Positions 42,438-51,059 of a stretch of 64,000 bases of DNA are shown here, one piece after another. Each line of letters begins with the position of its first letter. Position 1 is the stretch's first letter. The stretch comes from Kitasatospora terrestris (lineage in GTDB: Bacteria; Actinomycetota; Actinomycetes; Streptomycetales; Streptomycetaceae). The stretch spans positions 2,356,001 through 2,420,000 of the forward strand of contig NZ_BAABIS010000001.1 of NCBI RefSeq assembly GCF_039542905.1, given 5' to 3'. Position numbers and translations under genes: made by a program. Below the pieces are notes generated by a model, which did no database searches, was not told where the DNA came from, and worked only from the letters and a program-made list of their open reading frames with translations.

Positions 42438-44231
42438 TTGCTCGAGTTCAGCCTTCCGGCCCGATTTCAGGTACCGAGCGGCGGTAACCTCTCCGACCTG
42501 GTCCACCAGAACGCCGAGCGGCACCCCGACACCGCCGTGCTCAGCCGCAAGGTGGACGGCCGCTGGCAGGACCTCACCGCGGTCCAGTTCCTCGCCGAGG
42601 TGCACGCGGTCGCCAAGGGCCTGATCGCCACCGGCGTCCGCCCCGGCGACCGGGTCGCCGTGATGTCGCGCACCCGCTACGAGTGGACGCTGCTGGACTT
42701 CGCGATCTGGTGCGCGGGTGCGATCACCGTCCCGGTGTACGAGACCTCCTCCGCCGAGCAGGTCACCTGGATCCTCGGCGACTCCGGCGCGCTGGCCGTG
42801 GTCACCGAGACCGCCGCGCACGCCGCCGTCGTCGACTCGGTGCGGGCCGAGCTGCCGGAGCTGGAGCACACCTGGCAGATCGAGGCCGGCGGCATCGCCG
42901 CGCTCGTGCGGGCCGGCGTCGACGTCCCCGACGCGACCGTGGCGGAGTACCGCGCCACCGCCGACGAGAACGCGATCGCCACCATCGTCTACACCTCCGG
43001 CACCACCGGCCGCCCCAAGGGCTGTCAGCTCACCCACGGCAACTTCATCGCCGAGCTGGGCAACGTGGTCGCCCGGATGCCCGAGCTGTTCCGCACCGGC
43101 GAGTCCTCCGTCCTGCTCTTCCTGCCGCTCGCCCACGTGCTCGGCCGGATCGCCGAGATCGCCGCCGCGATCGCCCCGATCAAGCTCGGCCACGTCTCCG
43201 ACATCAAGAACGTCACCGAGGAACTCGGCTCCTTCCGCCCGACCCTGATCCTCGGCGTCCCCCGGGTCTTCGAGAAGGTCTTCAACACCGCGCGGGCCAA
43301 GGCCCAGGCCGACGGCAAGGGCGGGATCTTCGACAAGGCCGCCGACACCGCGATCGCCTACAGCCGCGCGCTGGACGCGGGCGGCCCGGGGCTCGGCCTC
43401 AAGGTCAAGCACGCCGTCTTCGACCGGCTGGTCTACGGCAAGCTGCGCGCCGCGCTCGGCGGCCGCTGCAACGCCGCCATCTCCGGCGGTGCCCCGCTCG
43501 GCGAGCGCCTCGGCCACTTCTACCGTGGCATCGGCTTCAAGGTCCTGGAGGGCTACGGCCTCACCGAGTCCTGCGCCGCCACCGCCTTCAACCCCAACGA
43601 CAAGCCGAAGATCGGCACCGTCGGCCAGCCGCTGCCCGGCTCCTCGATCCGGATCGCCGAGGACGGCGAGGTCATGCTGAAGGGCCCGCAGATCTTCACC
43701 GGCTACTGGAACAACCCGGTCGCCACCGCGGAGGCGCTGCGCGACGGCTGGTTCGCCACCGGCGACCTCGGCAGCCTGGACTCCGAGGGCTACCTCACCA
43801 TCACCGGGCGCAAGAAGGAGATCATCGTCACCGCCGGCGGCAAGAACGTCGCCCCCGCGGTGATCGAGGACCGGATCCGCGCCCACGCCCTGGTCGGCGA
43901 GGTCATGGTGGTCGGCGACCGCAAGCCCTTCATCGCCTGCCTGGTCACCGTCGACCCCGAGTTCTTCCCCCGCTGGAAGGAGCTCAACGGCAAGCCCGCC
44001 ACCGCCACCGTCGCCGAACTCGCCGACGACCCGGACCTGCTGGCCGCCCTGCAGGCCGCCGTGGACGACGGCAACCAGGCGGTCTCGCACGCCGAGGCGG
44101 TCAAGAAGTTCCGCCTGCTCGACACCGTCTTCTCCGAGGACAGCGGCCACCTGACGCCGTCCCTGAAGCTGAAGCGCAACGTCGTCCTCAAGGACTTCGC
44201 CGCCGAGGTCGAGGGCCTCTACCGGAAGTAG
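42438..44231 (+). CDS. Long-chain fatty acid-CoA ligase (FadD15 type)
   Basis: 597 aa adenylate-forming enzyme. ATP/AMP motif IVYTSGTTGRPKGCQLTHGN, GYGLTESCAATAFN, DGWFATGDLGSLDSEGYLTITGRKKEIIVTAGGKN, and a C-terminal catalytic lysine region in SLKLKRNVVLKDF. It activates long-chain fatty acids for degradation or lipid remodelling at the membrane. TTG 42438 has GAGGAG five bases upstream. The mycobacterial counterpart by order is fadD15 (Rv2187). A -10-like TAACGT lies near 42400. Confidence 0.94.
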   Translation: MLEFSLPARFQVPSGGNLSDLVHQNAERHPDTAVLSRKVDGRWQDLTAVQFLAEVHAVAKGLIATGVRPGDRVAVMSRTRYEWTLLDFAIWCAGAITVPVYETSSAEQVTWILGDSGALAVVTETAAHAAVVDSVRAELPELEHTWQIEAGGIAALVRAGVDVPDATVAEYRATADENAIATIVYTSGTTGRPKGCQLTHGNFIAELGNVVARMPELFRTGESSVLLFLPLAHVLGRIAEIAAAIAPIKLGHVSDIKNVTEELGSFRPTLILGVPRVFEKVFNTARAKAQADGKGGIFDKAADTAIAYSRALDAGGPGLGLKVKHAVFDRLVYGKLRAALGGRCNAAISGGAPLGERLGHFYRGIGFKVLEGYGLTESCAATAFNPNDKPKIGTVGQPLPGSSIRIAEDGEVMLKGPQIFTGYWNNPVATAEALRDGWFATGDLGSLDSEGYLTITGRKKEIIVTAGGKNVAPAVIEDRIRAHALVGEVMVVGDRKPFIACLVTVDPEFFPRWKELNGKPATATVAELADDPDLLAALQAAVDDGNQAVSHAEAVKKFRLLDTVFSEDSGHLTPSLKLKRNVVLKDFAAEVEGLYRK

Positions 44232-44236
44232 CCGCC

Positions 44237-44336
44237 GGTACCCCGGAATTCCTGCGCCCGCGCTGTCACAACCGCCGGGCGGGATCCGTCGAGGGAGTGT
44301 CCGCACCTCTCGCAGCCGTCAGGAATCCGGGGTACC
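44237..44336. repeat. 100-bp stretch bounded by 17/18-bp imperfect inverted repeat
   Basis: GGTACCCCGGAATTCCTG (44237-44254) and CAGGAATCCGGGGTACC (44320-44336) are reverse complements except for one extra A. They enclose 65 bp and fill nearly all of the gap between the acyl-CoA ligase and doxX. The right arm ends 4 bp before the doxX ATG, so the RNA could fold into a long hairpin covering the initiation region; it could also be a remnant of a small inverted-repeat element. Confidence 0.85.
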
Positions 44337-44340
44337 CGCC

Positions 44341-44688
44341 ATGTCCGTCGCCCACGCCGTCCTCGCCGTCGTCAGCGCCCTCTGGGTCGGCTTCTCGGGC
44401 GTCTCGCTCGCCCGCCGCGCCGAGTTCGTCACCCAGCCCCTGGTCGAGTACGGCGTCCCGCGCACCTGGTGGACCCCGCTCGCCCTGGCGAAGCTGGCCG
44501 GGGCCGCCGGCCTGCTGGTCGGCCTCGCCGTCCCGGCGATCGGCGTCGCCGCGGCGGTCGGCCTGATCCTCTACTTCCTCGGCGCGGTGGCCACCTGCGT
44601 CCGGGCCCGGTCGTACGGGACCGTCCCGTTCCCGCTGCTCTACCTGGCCCCGGTCGCCGTCACCCTCGGGCTCGGCCTCGCCGCCTGA
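44341..44688 (+). CDS. DoxX-family small membrane protein
   Basis: 115 aa with four hydrophobic helices: AHAVLAVVSALWVGFSGVSL, LALAKLAGAAGLLVGLA, GVAAAVGLILYFLGAV and a C-terminal LLYLAPVAVTLGLGLAA. The loop RARSYGTVPFPL is typical of DoxX-like proteins, which are linked to redox balance in some bacteria. No clear ribosome site precedes ATG 44341; only GGGG inside the right inverted-repeat arm. Function unknown. Confidence 0.85.
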   Translation: MSVAHAVLAVVSALWVGFSGVSLARRAEFVTQPLVEYGVPRTWWTPLALAKLAGAAGLLVGLAVPAIGVAAAVGLILYFLGAVATCVRARSYGTVPFPLLYLAPVAVTLGLGLAA

Positions 44689-44740
44689 CCCCGCCCGCGC
44701 GGTGACGCCCGTCCCCGCGCCCCGCCCCGCGCCCGGCCGC

Positions 44741-44758
44741 CCGTCAGCCCGCTGACGG
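44741..44758. terminator. Small hairpin between convergent doxX and pimB-type genes
   Basis: CCGTCAG (44741-44747), loop CCCG, CTGACGG (44752-44758). Confidence 0.45.
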
Positions 44759-44784
44759 ACCGCCGGGTACGGCGTTCCCGGGGG

Positions 44785-45924
44785 CTACGGCGCGGCCAGC
44801 AGCGAGGTCAGCCGCTCGGCGAGCATGTCCCAGCGCCACGCGCGGTGCACCCACCGCCGCCCCGCCTCGCCCATCGTGCGGCGCAGCGCCTCGTCCCGCA
44901 GCAGCCGGACGATCCGCTCCGCGGCCGCCCCGGCCTCCCGCCCGGGCACCACGTAGCCGGTCTCCCCCTCCAGGACCGCGTCCGGCGCCCCGCCGGAGTC
45001 GCCGGCCACCACCGGCAGCCCGGTCGCGGACGCCTCCAGGTAGACGATCCCGAGGCCCTCCACGTCCAGGCCACCGCGCCGGGTTCGGCAGGGCATGGCG
45101 AACACGTCGCCGGCCCCGTAGTGCGCCGGCAGTTCCTCCCACGGCACCGCGCCGGTGAACACCACCGACCGCGCGACCCCGCGGGCCTCGGCCAGCTTCT
45201 CCAGGTCCGCCCGGTACGGCCCGCCGCCCACGATCAGCAGCACCGCGTCCGGCACGTCGGCGAGGATCTGCGGCATCGCCTCGATCAGCGTGTCCTGGCC
45301 CTTGCGCGGCACCAGCCGCGAGACGCACACCACCACCGGACGGTCCGTCAGCCCCAGCCGGGCCCGGATCTCCGCGCCGCCCGAGTCCGGCCGGAAGGTC
45401 TGCTCGTCGACGCCGGGGGGCAGCTGCACCATCCGCCGGGCCGCCTCCGGACCGACCGCCGCGGCGATCCGCGAACGGGTGTACTCGCCCAGGTACGTCA
45501 GGGTGTCCGTGCCCTCGCCGATCCGGCGCAGCAGCTGCCGGGAGACCGGCAGCTGCGCCCACGCGGCCTCGTGGCCGTGCGTCATGCCGAGCAGCCGCTC
45601 GGCGCCCGCCCGGCGCAGCCGGGGCGCCATCAGGCCGAGCGGCGCGGCCGCGCCGAACCAGACCGAGGTGCAGCCCTCCGCCTCGAGGATCTCCGCCGCC
45701 CGCCGGGTGACCCGGGGCGTGGGGACCATCATCCGGGTCCGGTCCCGGATCACCGGAAAGGGCTGTTCGGCGTCGAACTTCGCGACCTCGGTCCCGTCCC
45801 GCCACTGAGAGGCGTAGACCACAATGGACCCGGCCGGCTGGCGGACGGCCATATTGTGGACGAACGCCTGGATCCCACCGGGCCGCGGCGGGAAGTCGTT
45901 GGTGACGATGAGGGTCTTGTGCAT
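44785..45924 (-). CDS. GT4 glycosyltransferase, PimB' type
   Basis: 379 aa GT-B fold. N-terminal motif TNDFPPRPGGIQAFVHNMA (nucleotide-sugar/acceptor glycine loop), donor-side blocks VVCVSRLVPRKGQDTLIEA and VLLIVGGGPYRADLEKLA, and the E-x7-E motif EGLGIVYLEASATGLPVVAGDSGGAPDAV. This matches the mannosyltransferase that adds the second mannose in phosphatidylinositol mannosides (PimB', Rv2188c), supported by position next to the acyl-CoA ligase; streptomycetes make simple PIMs. Another GDP/UDP-hexose donor cannot be excluded. ATG 45924. Confidence 0.88.
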   Translation of the reverse strand: MHKTLIVTNDFPPRPGGIQAFVHNMAVRQPAGSIVVYASQWRDGTEVAKFDAEQPFPVIRDRTRMMVPTPRVTRRAAEILEAEGCTSVWFGAAAPLGLMAPRLRRAGAERLLGMTHGHEAAWAQLPVSRQLLRRIGEGTDTLTYLGEYTRSRIAAAVGPEAARRMVQLPPGVDEQTFRPDSGGAEIRARLGLTDRPVVVCVSRLVPRKGQDTLIEAMPQILADVPDAVLLIVGGGPYRADLEKLAEARGVARSVVFTGAVPWEELPAHYGAGDVFAMPCRTRRGGLDVEGLGIVYLEASATGLPVVAGDSGGAPDAVLEGETGYVVPGREAGAAAERIVRLLRDEALRRTMGEAGRRWVHRAWRWDMLAERLTSLLAAP

Positions 45925-45996
45925 CTGCCGCGGCTCGCTCGGTAGGGGGGTGCTCGGTGGACGGGTGGGTGATCCGTACGATAGGTCACCGCCGCG

Positions 45997-46030
45997 GTGT
46001 GTCGGGAACGAAGGTGTATCGGGAACGAAG
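45997..46030 (+). repeat. 17-bp tandem duplication with GGGAAC cores
   Basis: GTGTGTCGGGAACGAAG and GTGTATCGGGAACGAAG, back to back with one mismatch, about 80-110 bp upstream of the GT87 start. GGAAC is the -35 sequence of many streptomycete ECF sigma promoters, and CCGTTT (46044-46049) is at a roughly suitable -10 distance from the second copy. Confidence 0.6.
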
Positions 46031-46108
46031 CCTGCCCACGCAACCGTTTCTGCTCGGGGCCGGTCCTAGTAGGTGCCCACGGCGTACGAGACGAACCGAA
46101 GGAGCGTT

Positions 46109-47482
46109 GTGGAGTTGGCCCCGGCCGGCCGGACCGGCAGTACCGCGCATCTGGCGCTGCCCTCGGGCTCCGCTCCGACCCGCACCCGCGGGCCGCTCTG
46201 GGCGCTGACCGGGGGCTGGCTGGCCACCCGGACGCTGATCGTCCTGATGATCCTGGGCATCCTCAAGATCTCCAACACCGACGTCTCCACCGACGTGTCG
46301 GTGATCTACCACGGCTGGTACGAGGTGCTGCGCACGGGCACCTTCCCGCTGGACGACGTCACCTGGCAGTACCCGCCCGGGGCCGCGCTGGTGATCCTGG
46401 CGCCGGGGCTGCTGCCGTGGTCGTACCTGACCTCGTTCTTCGTGCTCTGCGGCGTGCTGGACGCGCTGGCGATGTTCCTGCTGGTCCGGGCGGGAACGCG
46501 GAAGGGCCGCAGCTTCCTCGGCGGCTGGATGTGGGTGGCGGGCGTGCCGCTGCTCGGCCCGACCGTGTACTGCCGCTACGACATCCTGGTGACCGCGATC
46601 GCCATCGCCGGCCTGCTCGCGGTGGCGCGGCGGCCCGGCTTCGGCGGCCTGCTGCTGGGCCTGGGCGGCCTGCTGAAGATCTGGCCGCTGCTGGCCCTGA
46701 TCGGCACCCCGCGCGGCCGCCGGACCCGCCGCTCCTGGACGGCCGCCGCCGCGACCGCCGCGGCCCTGGGCTTCCTGCTGACCGCGGGGATGAACGGCGC
46801 CTTCGAGTTCCTGAAGTTCCAGACCGAGCGCGGCATCGAGATCGAGTCGCTGGGCGCCCTGCCGCTGCACTTCGCCCGGCTGACCGGCAACTGGCACGGC
46901 ACCGTCACCATGAACTACGGCTCGGTCGAGATGCTCGGCCCGTGGGTGCCGGTGGTCTCCAAGGTGATGGTGGCGCTGACCGTGACCGGCTTCGGCTGGC
47001 TGCTGCTGTGGCGCCTGCGCGCGGGCCGCTGGCAGGCCTCGACCACGTACGACGCGGCGCTCACCGCGCTGCTGGTCTTCACCGTGACCAGCCGGGTGAT
47101 CTCCCCGCAGTACCTGGTCTGGCTGATCGGCCTGACCGCCGTCTGCCTGACCGTGCGCGGCACCAGCCAGCGGCCGGTGGCGGTGCTGATCCTGATCGCC
47201 ACCGTGCTCACCACGCTGGAGTTCCCGGTGCTGTTCGGGCAGGTGCACAAGAGCCAGTTCTGGGGCGTCCTGGTGCTCAGCGCCCGCAACCTGCTGCTGC
47301 TCGCCGCCACCCTGGTCTCCTGCCGCCGGCTGTGGCGCTCCACCCGCCGCCCCGACGCCGACCCGACCGTGGTGCTGCCGGCCGTCGAGCCGGTGGCCGG
47401 CTACCCGGTCCGCCCGGGGATCGCGTACGAGCAGGCCCTGCTGGACGACCTGGGCCAGCCGGCCGGGCGAGCCACCACCTGA
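46109..47482 (+). CDS. GT87-family polyprenol-phosphate mannosyltransferase
   Basis: 457 aa integral membrane GT-C enzyme with about ten helices. After the first helix (TLIVLMILGIL) comes the conserved loop VIYHGWYEVLRTGTFPLDDVTWQYPPGAA, containing an acidic residue pair typical of GT-C active sites. Similar proteins use polyprenyl-phosphate-mannose to extend mannosides or glycoproteins outside the cytoplasmic membrane. The neighbouring PimB-type gene supports a role in PIM-like glycolipids. GTG 46109 was chosen for AAGGAG upstream; GTG 46073 is in frame but lies on top of a TAGTAG -10-like element. Confidence 0.85.
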   Translation: MELAPAGRTGSTAHLALPSGSAPTRTRGPLWALTGGWLATRTLIVLMILGILKISNTDVSTDVSVIYHGWYEVLRTGTFPLDDVTWQYPPGAALVILAPGLLPWSYLTSFFVLCGVLDALAMFLLVRAGTRKGRSFLGGWMWVAGVPLLGPTVYCRYDILVTAIAIAGLLAVARRPGFGGLLLGLGGLLKIWPLLALIGTPRGRRTRRSWTAAAATAAALGFLLTAGMNGAFEFLKFQTERGIEIESLGALPLHFARLTGNWHGTVTMNYGSVEMLGPWVPVVSKVMVALTVTGFGWLLLWRLRAGRWQASTTYDAALTALLVFTVTSRVISPQYLVWLIGLTAVCLTVRGTSQRPVAVLILIATVLTTLEFPVLFGQVHKSQFWGVLVLSARNLLLLAATLVSCRRLWRSTRRPDADPTVVLPAVEPVAGYPVRPGIAYEQALLDDLGQPAGRATT

Positions 47483-47522
47483 AAGTTTCAGCAAGTTCTT
47501 GCGGGCCCGGTGGGCGCGCTGG

Positions 47523-47528
47523 CACGAT
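47523..47528 (+). promoter_or_regulatory. -10-like element of a leaderless promoter (PfkB kinase)
   Basis: CACGAT, 7 nt before ATG 47536; weaker than the others because the first T is C. Confidence 0.4.
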
Positions 47529-47535
47529 CTTCGGC

Positions 47536-48450
47536 ATGCCCGAACACGAGATCGCGTACGACGTCCTGGTCGCCGGCGGCGTCGGGGTCGACACCATCGT
47601 CCGCGTCGACTCCCTGGAGATCCCCGCCGGCGACTCCGTCGGCGTCCCACCGGTGGTCGACTACGTCGGCCACACCGGCAACGGCGTGGCCCTCGGCTGC
47701 CAGGCCCTCGGCCTGCGCACCAAGCTGATCGACTTCCTCGGCGACGACCCGCAGGGCGAACTCGTCCTCGCCGAGTACCGCCGCCGCGGCCTCGACTTCA
47801 GCCACCTGGTCTCCCCCGCCGGCACCCCGCGCGGGGTCAACCTGGTCGACGCCGAAGGCCGCCGGTTCTCCTTCTACGACGGCCGTCACCCGGCCGACCT
47901 GCGGCTGCCCCGCGCGTTCCACCTCCCCCACCTGCGGCGCGCCCGGCACGTCCACCTCTCCATCACCGGCGTCACCCGCGACATGTACGACGACGTCCGC
48001 GCGCTCGGCCTCAGCTCCTCCACCGACCTGCACGCCTGGGACGGCCTGAGCGAGCACCACCGCTGGTACGCGCTCCGCTCCGACCTGGTGTTCCTCTCCG
48101 CCGCCGGCTGCGACGGCCGGCCGGAGGAGGTCATGCGCGGCATCCTCGCGGACGGCGTCGCCCGCGTCGTGGTCGCCACCGCGGGGGCGGACGGCAGCTA
48201 CCTGCTCACCCGCGAGGACCCCACCGTCCGCCACCACCCGGCGCTGGACCCCGGCCTCCCGATCGTCGACACCAACGGCGCCGGCGACTCCTTCGTCGCC
48301 GCCTTCCTCGCCGCCCACCTCGCCGGCCGCCCCCACGCCACCGCCATGCGCGCCGGCACCCTGGCCGGCGCCCACGCCTGCACCACCGCGGGCACCCACA
48401 CCAGCTTCATCACCGCGGCCGAACTCGAACCCCTCCTGAACACCGCCTGA
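47536..48450 (+). CDS. PfkB-family carbohydrate kinase
   Basis: 304 aa ribokinase fold. Substrate-side motif GGVGVDTIVRVDSLEIPAGDSV, GHTGNGVALGCQALGLRTKL, and the PfkB C-terminal signature VDTNGAGDSFVAAFLAAHLAG with catalytic Asp251. The substrate (ribose, fructose, adenosine or other) cannot be read off. Start ATG 47536 is 54 bp past the GT87 stop, without a ribosome site. Convergent with the metallopeptidase. Confidence 0.9.
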   Translation: MPEHEIAYDVLVAGGVGVDTIVRVDSLEIPAGDSVGVPPVVDYVGHTGNGVALGCQALGLRTKLIDFLGDDPQGELVLAEYRRRGLDFSHLVSPAGTPRGVNLVDAEGRRFSFYDGRHPADLRLPRAFHLPHLRRARHVHLSITGVTRDMYDDVRALGLSSSTDLHAWDGLSEHHRWYALRSDLVFLSAAGCDGRPEEVMRGILADGVARVVVATAGADGSYLLTREDPTVRHHPALDPGLPIVDTNGAGDSFVAAFLAAHLAGRPHATAMRAGTLAGAHACTTAGTHTSFITAAELEPLLNTA

Positions 48451-48540
48451 CCCCCGCCCCGGACCACCCGCCGGGCGCCCTGGGCCTGCGACAGCCGGTA
48501 CCGGAGATCCGGCGGCAGCCGGCACCGCAGCCGCCCGTGG

Positions 48541-49746
48541 TCAGCCGAGGCGGGCGGTCAGGTCCTTGGCCCACTGCCGGGTGAACTCCGCGACGCCGAT
48601 CCCCAGCTCCGTGCGGAACGCCTTCTCCAGCTGGCCCGACCCGGCCGCGGCGACGGCGCGGTAGAGCGCCACCAGGCGCGTCGCCCCTCCGTGCTGCCGG
48701 GCGACCAGGTCGCAGGCGAGCCACGACATCTCGTAAGCCTGCGCGATCCCGGCCGTCCCGGCGGCGAAGGCGGCGTCGTCCGGCAGGGCGGTCGGCACCC
48801 GTCCGGCCCGGACCTCGGCCGCCAGCTCCGGCGCGATCTGCCGGGCGGTCCGCCCGCTCTCCCGGTACGCCGTCCAGTCGGCGACGCCCTCGGAGAGCCA
48901 CAGCGGCGTCCAGGCGCGGGTGTCGGCGCGGGTGGCCACGTGGGTGGCCTCGTGGGTGACCACGACCCGCCGGCCGAGTTCGCTCAGGTCCCGGTAGGCC
49001 TCGGGGTTGACCAGCACCCGGTCGGCCGGCGTCCGCACCGGCGCGCCCGCCATCGCCAGGGTGACCGCGGCTATGCCCCGGTAGGTGTCGGCGGGCACGT
49101 CCAGCAGCCGGGCGAACTGCTCCTCGGTCTCGGCGAGCTCCAGCAGCAGGTGCCCGCCCCACCCGGCGCCCCAGACCTCGCTGACCGCGGGCACGGCCCG
49201 GTCGGCGAGGCCCGCGACCTCGCCCAGCTCGGCGGCATCGGCCGTCCCGAGCACCAGGCACCGCTTGCCGGAGGCGGTCCGCACCGTCCCGCCGAGGTCC
49301 CACAGGGCCACCGACCCGACCGGCTCCTCGCCGGCCACCAGCCAGCGCCCGCCGTCCCGGACCAGGTCGACCTTCCGCTGCAGCACCGCCGGGTGGTCGT
49401 CGACGCCGGCGAGCCGGAAGGCGAGCTCCACGGGCACCGAGGCGGAAGCGGCCTGCGGGCCCGGCTCGGCGAAGGAGGGCCCGACCCGGTAGGCCAGCTC
49501 CGCGAACGGCACCCCGGCCGTCCACCCGAGCAGGGCCGCCTGCGCCTCGGCCGCGCCCGGCGCGGAGCCGCCGAGCAGCGCCGCCCGGTCGCCCGTGCGC
49601 AGCGCGGCCGCCCGGGCGGCGAGCAGCGCCTCCAGCTCTGCCCGGCCGAGCGACGAGCCGGCCGCCGGACCGGACGGCGACCCGGTCGGGCCGGCGGGGG
49701 ACGGCACGGTCGGCAGCGGGGCGCCGACCGGCGCGGGGGCGGTCAC
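48541..49746 (-). CDS. Secreted or anchored zinc metallopeptidase (gluzincin, HEATH motif)
   Basis: 401 aa from GTG 49746. A proline-rich stretch leads into an alpha/beta region, then the zinc site VVVTHEATHVATR (H-E-x-x-H) at about residue 264, with the third ligand probably Glu in PLWLSEGVADWTAY. This spacing is the gluzincin arrangement. From GTG 49746 the protein lacks a signal sequence, yet the 43 upstream in-frame codons encode one (RRAALLLAAGGLAQLSLP) and no ATG, GTG or TTG precedes them. A CTG at 49875, overlapping the stop of the NlpC/P60 gene, would include it (444 aa). The call of protease is firm; the start is not. Confidence 0.82.
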   Translation of the reverse strand: MTAPAPVGAPLPTVPSPAGPTGSPSGPAAGSSLGRAELEALLAARAAALRTGDRAALLGGSAPGAAEAQAALLGWTAGVPFAELAYRVGPSFAEPGPQAASASVPVELAFRLAGVDDHPAVLQRKVDLVRDGGRWLVAGEEPVGSVALWDLGGTVRTASGKRCLVLGTADAAELGEVAGLADRAVPAVSEVWGAGWGGHLLLELAETEEQFARLLDVPADTYRGIAAVTLAMAGAPVRTPADRVLVNPEAYRDLSELGRRVVVTHEATHVATRADTRAWTPLWLSEGVADWTAYRESGRTARQIAPELAAEVRAGRVPTALPDDAAFAAGTAGIAQAYEMSWLACDLVARQHGGATRLVALYRAVAAAGSGQLEKAFRTELGIGVAEFTRQWAKDLTARLG

Positions 49747-49871
49747 CCGGGGCAGCGAGAGCTGCGCGAGGCCGCCGGCGGCCAGCAGCAGGGCGGCGCG
49801 GCGCGACAGCAGCGGCCGGCCCGCCCCCGGTCGGGGGGCGGGCCGGCCGTCGGCCGCGGGATCCGTGGAGC

Positions 49872-50915
49872 TCAGACCCGCACCACCCCGGTGACGGGCA
49901 TCGCGTTGACGCTCTCGTACCGCACCCGCGCGCCCGGGTAGGGCGCGTGCACGACGACACCGCCGCCGGCGTACATGCCGACGTGGTGCATGTCCCTGTA
50001 GAAGATCACCAGGTCTCCCGGTCGTGCTTCGGCGAGGCTGATCCGCCGGCCGGCGGAGGCCTGGGCCTGCGAGGTGCGGGGCAGGGTCACTCCGGCCTGC
50101 CTCCAGCTCCAGTACATCAGACCGGAGCAGTCGAAGGCACGGGGGCCGGTGGATCCGTACACGTAGGGGGAGCCGATCTTGCTGATCGCGGCGGCGAGCG
50201 CGACGGCGGCCCGGTCGGAGGAGGGCGGCAGGGTGCCGAGGTCGAGCCGGTCGGTGCCGCGGGTGGCGCGCTGCTCGGCCTCGCGGGCGTCGTCGGCGGC
50301 CATCCGGGCGCGCTCGGCGGTGCCGAGGCCGTCGAGCAGCTTCTGCGCCTTGAGCAGCCGCTGCCGGATCTCGTCCTTGGACTCGGCGAGGGTCTGCCGG
50401 ACCCGGTCGAGTTCGGCGAGCTTGCCGGTGGCCTCGGCGCGCCGCTGGTCGAGCCGGCCCTGCCGGTCGAGCACCTGGCGCAGGGTCTCGTTCTGCCGCT
50501 CGACGGCCTGGTCGAGGGAGCGGGCACGGGCGAGGTAGCCGGCCGGGTCGGAGTCGAGCATCAGCCGGACGCCGGGGTCGATGCCGCCGGAGCGGTACTG
50601 GGCGGCGGCGACCGCGGAGAGGTCCTGGCGGAGCAGGTTGAGCTCCTCCTGGCCGGAGGCGATCTGGTCCTGCAGCGCGGAGGTCTCGGCCTGGAGCCTG
50701 CGCTGGAGTTCCTGGGCCGCGTTGTACTTCTCGGAGGCCTGCTCGGCCTCGTCGTAGATCTGGTCGATCTGGGCCTTGACGTCCTGCCTGCTGGTCGGCT
50801 CGGCCTGGGCCGGGGTGACGGTCACGCCGATGGCGCTGGTCGCGGCTGCGGTGAGGGCCAGCGCGCAGGCCAGCCGCTGGACGCCCGGCAGAGTGGGGCG
50901 GCGGTGCAGTGACAT
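49872..50915 (-). CDS. Secreted NlpC/P60 peptidoglycan endopeptidase 1
   Basis: 347 aa. Signal peptide (LACALALTAAATSAIGV, cleavage after AQA), a long Gln/Arg/Glu-rich coiled coil (about 45-220) that probably gates the enzyme, and a C-terminal NlpC/P60 domain. The triad is Cys in RAFDCSGLMYW, His in MHHVGMYAG and a third polar residue in VVVHAPYPG. It cleaves within stem peptides to remodel the wall, like mycobacterial RipA-type proteins (Rv2190c by position). ATG 50915 is 7 nt after TAGCCT, so probably leaderless. Confidence 0.92.
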   Translation of the reverse strand: MSLHRRPTLPGVQRLACALALTAAATSAIGVTVTPAQAEPTSRQDVKAQIDQIYDEAEQASEKYNAAQELQRRLQAETSALQDQIASGQEELNLLRQDLSAVAAAQYRSGGIDPGVRLMLDSDPAGYLARARSLDQAVERQNETLRQVLDRQGRLDQRRAEATGKLAELDRVRQTLAESKDEIRQRLLKAQKLLDGLGTAERARMAADDAREAEQRATRGTDRLDLGTLPPSSDRAAVALAAAISKIGSPYVYGSTGPRAFDCSGLMYWSWRQAGVTLPRTSQAQASAGRRISLAEARPGDLVIFYRDMHHVGMYAGGGVVVHAPYPGARVRYESVNAMPVTGVVRV

Positions 50916-50922
50916 GGGCCAG

Positions 50923-50928
50923 AGGCTA
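50923..50928 (-). promoter_or_regulatory. -10 element of a leaderless promoter (NlpC/P60 gene 1)
   Basis: TAGCCT on the minus strand, 7 nt before ATG 50915. Confidence 0.6.
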
Positions 50929-51059
50929 GCGAGTCGCCCCGATCTAGTCCAAACCCCTCCACCACCGAATATTTGACCCCAAATCGGACAGAAGTCCGAC
51001 CGGTGCGCGAAGGGCCCGGCACCCTGTGGGGTGCCGGGCCCTCCGGGAGTCACGGGGCG

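Noticed and set aside
40581..44306. Reading the ArsA-like gene as a 1241-residue protein
   Set aside because: The upstream part is antisense to the acyl-CoA ligase and crosses the START-like gene; the real start is GTG 41762.
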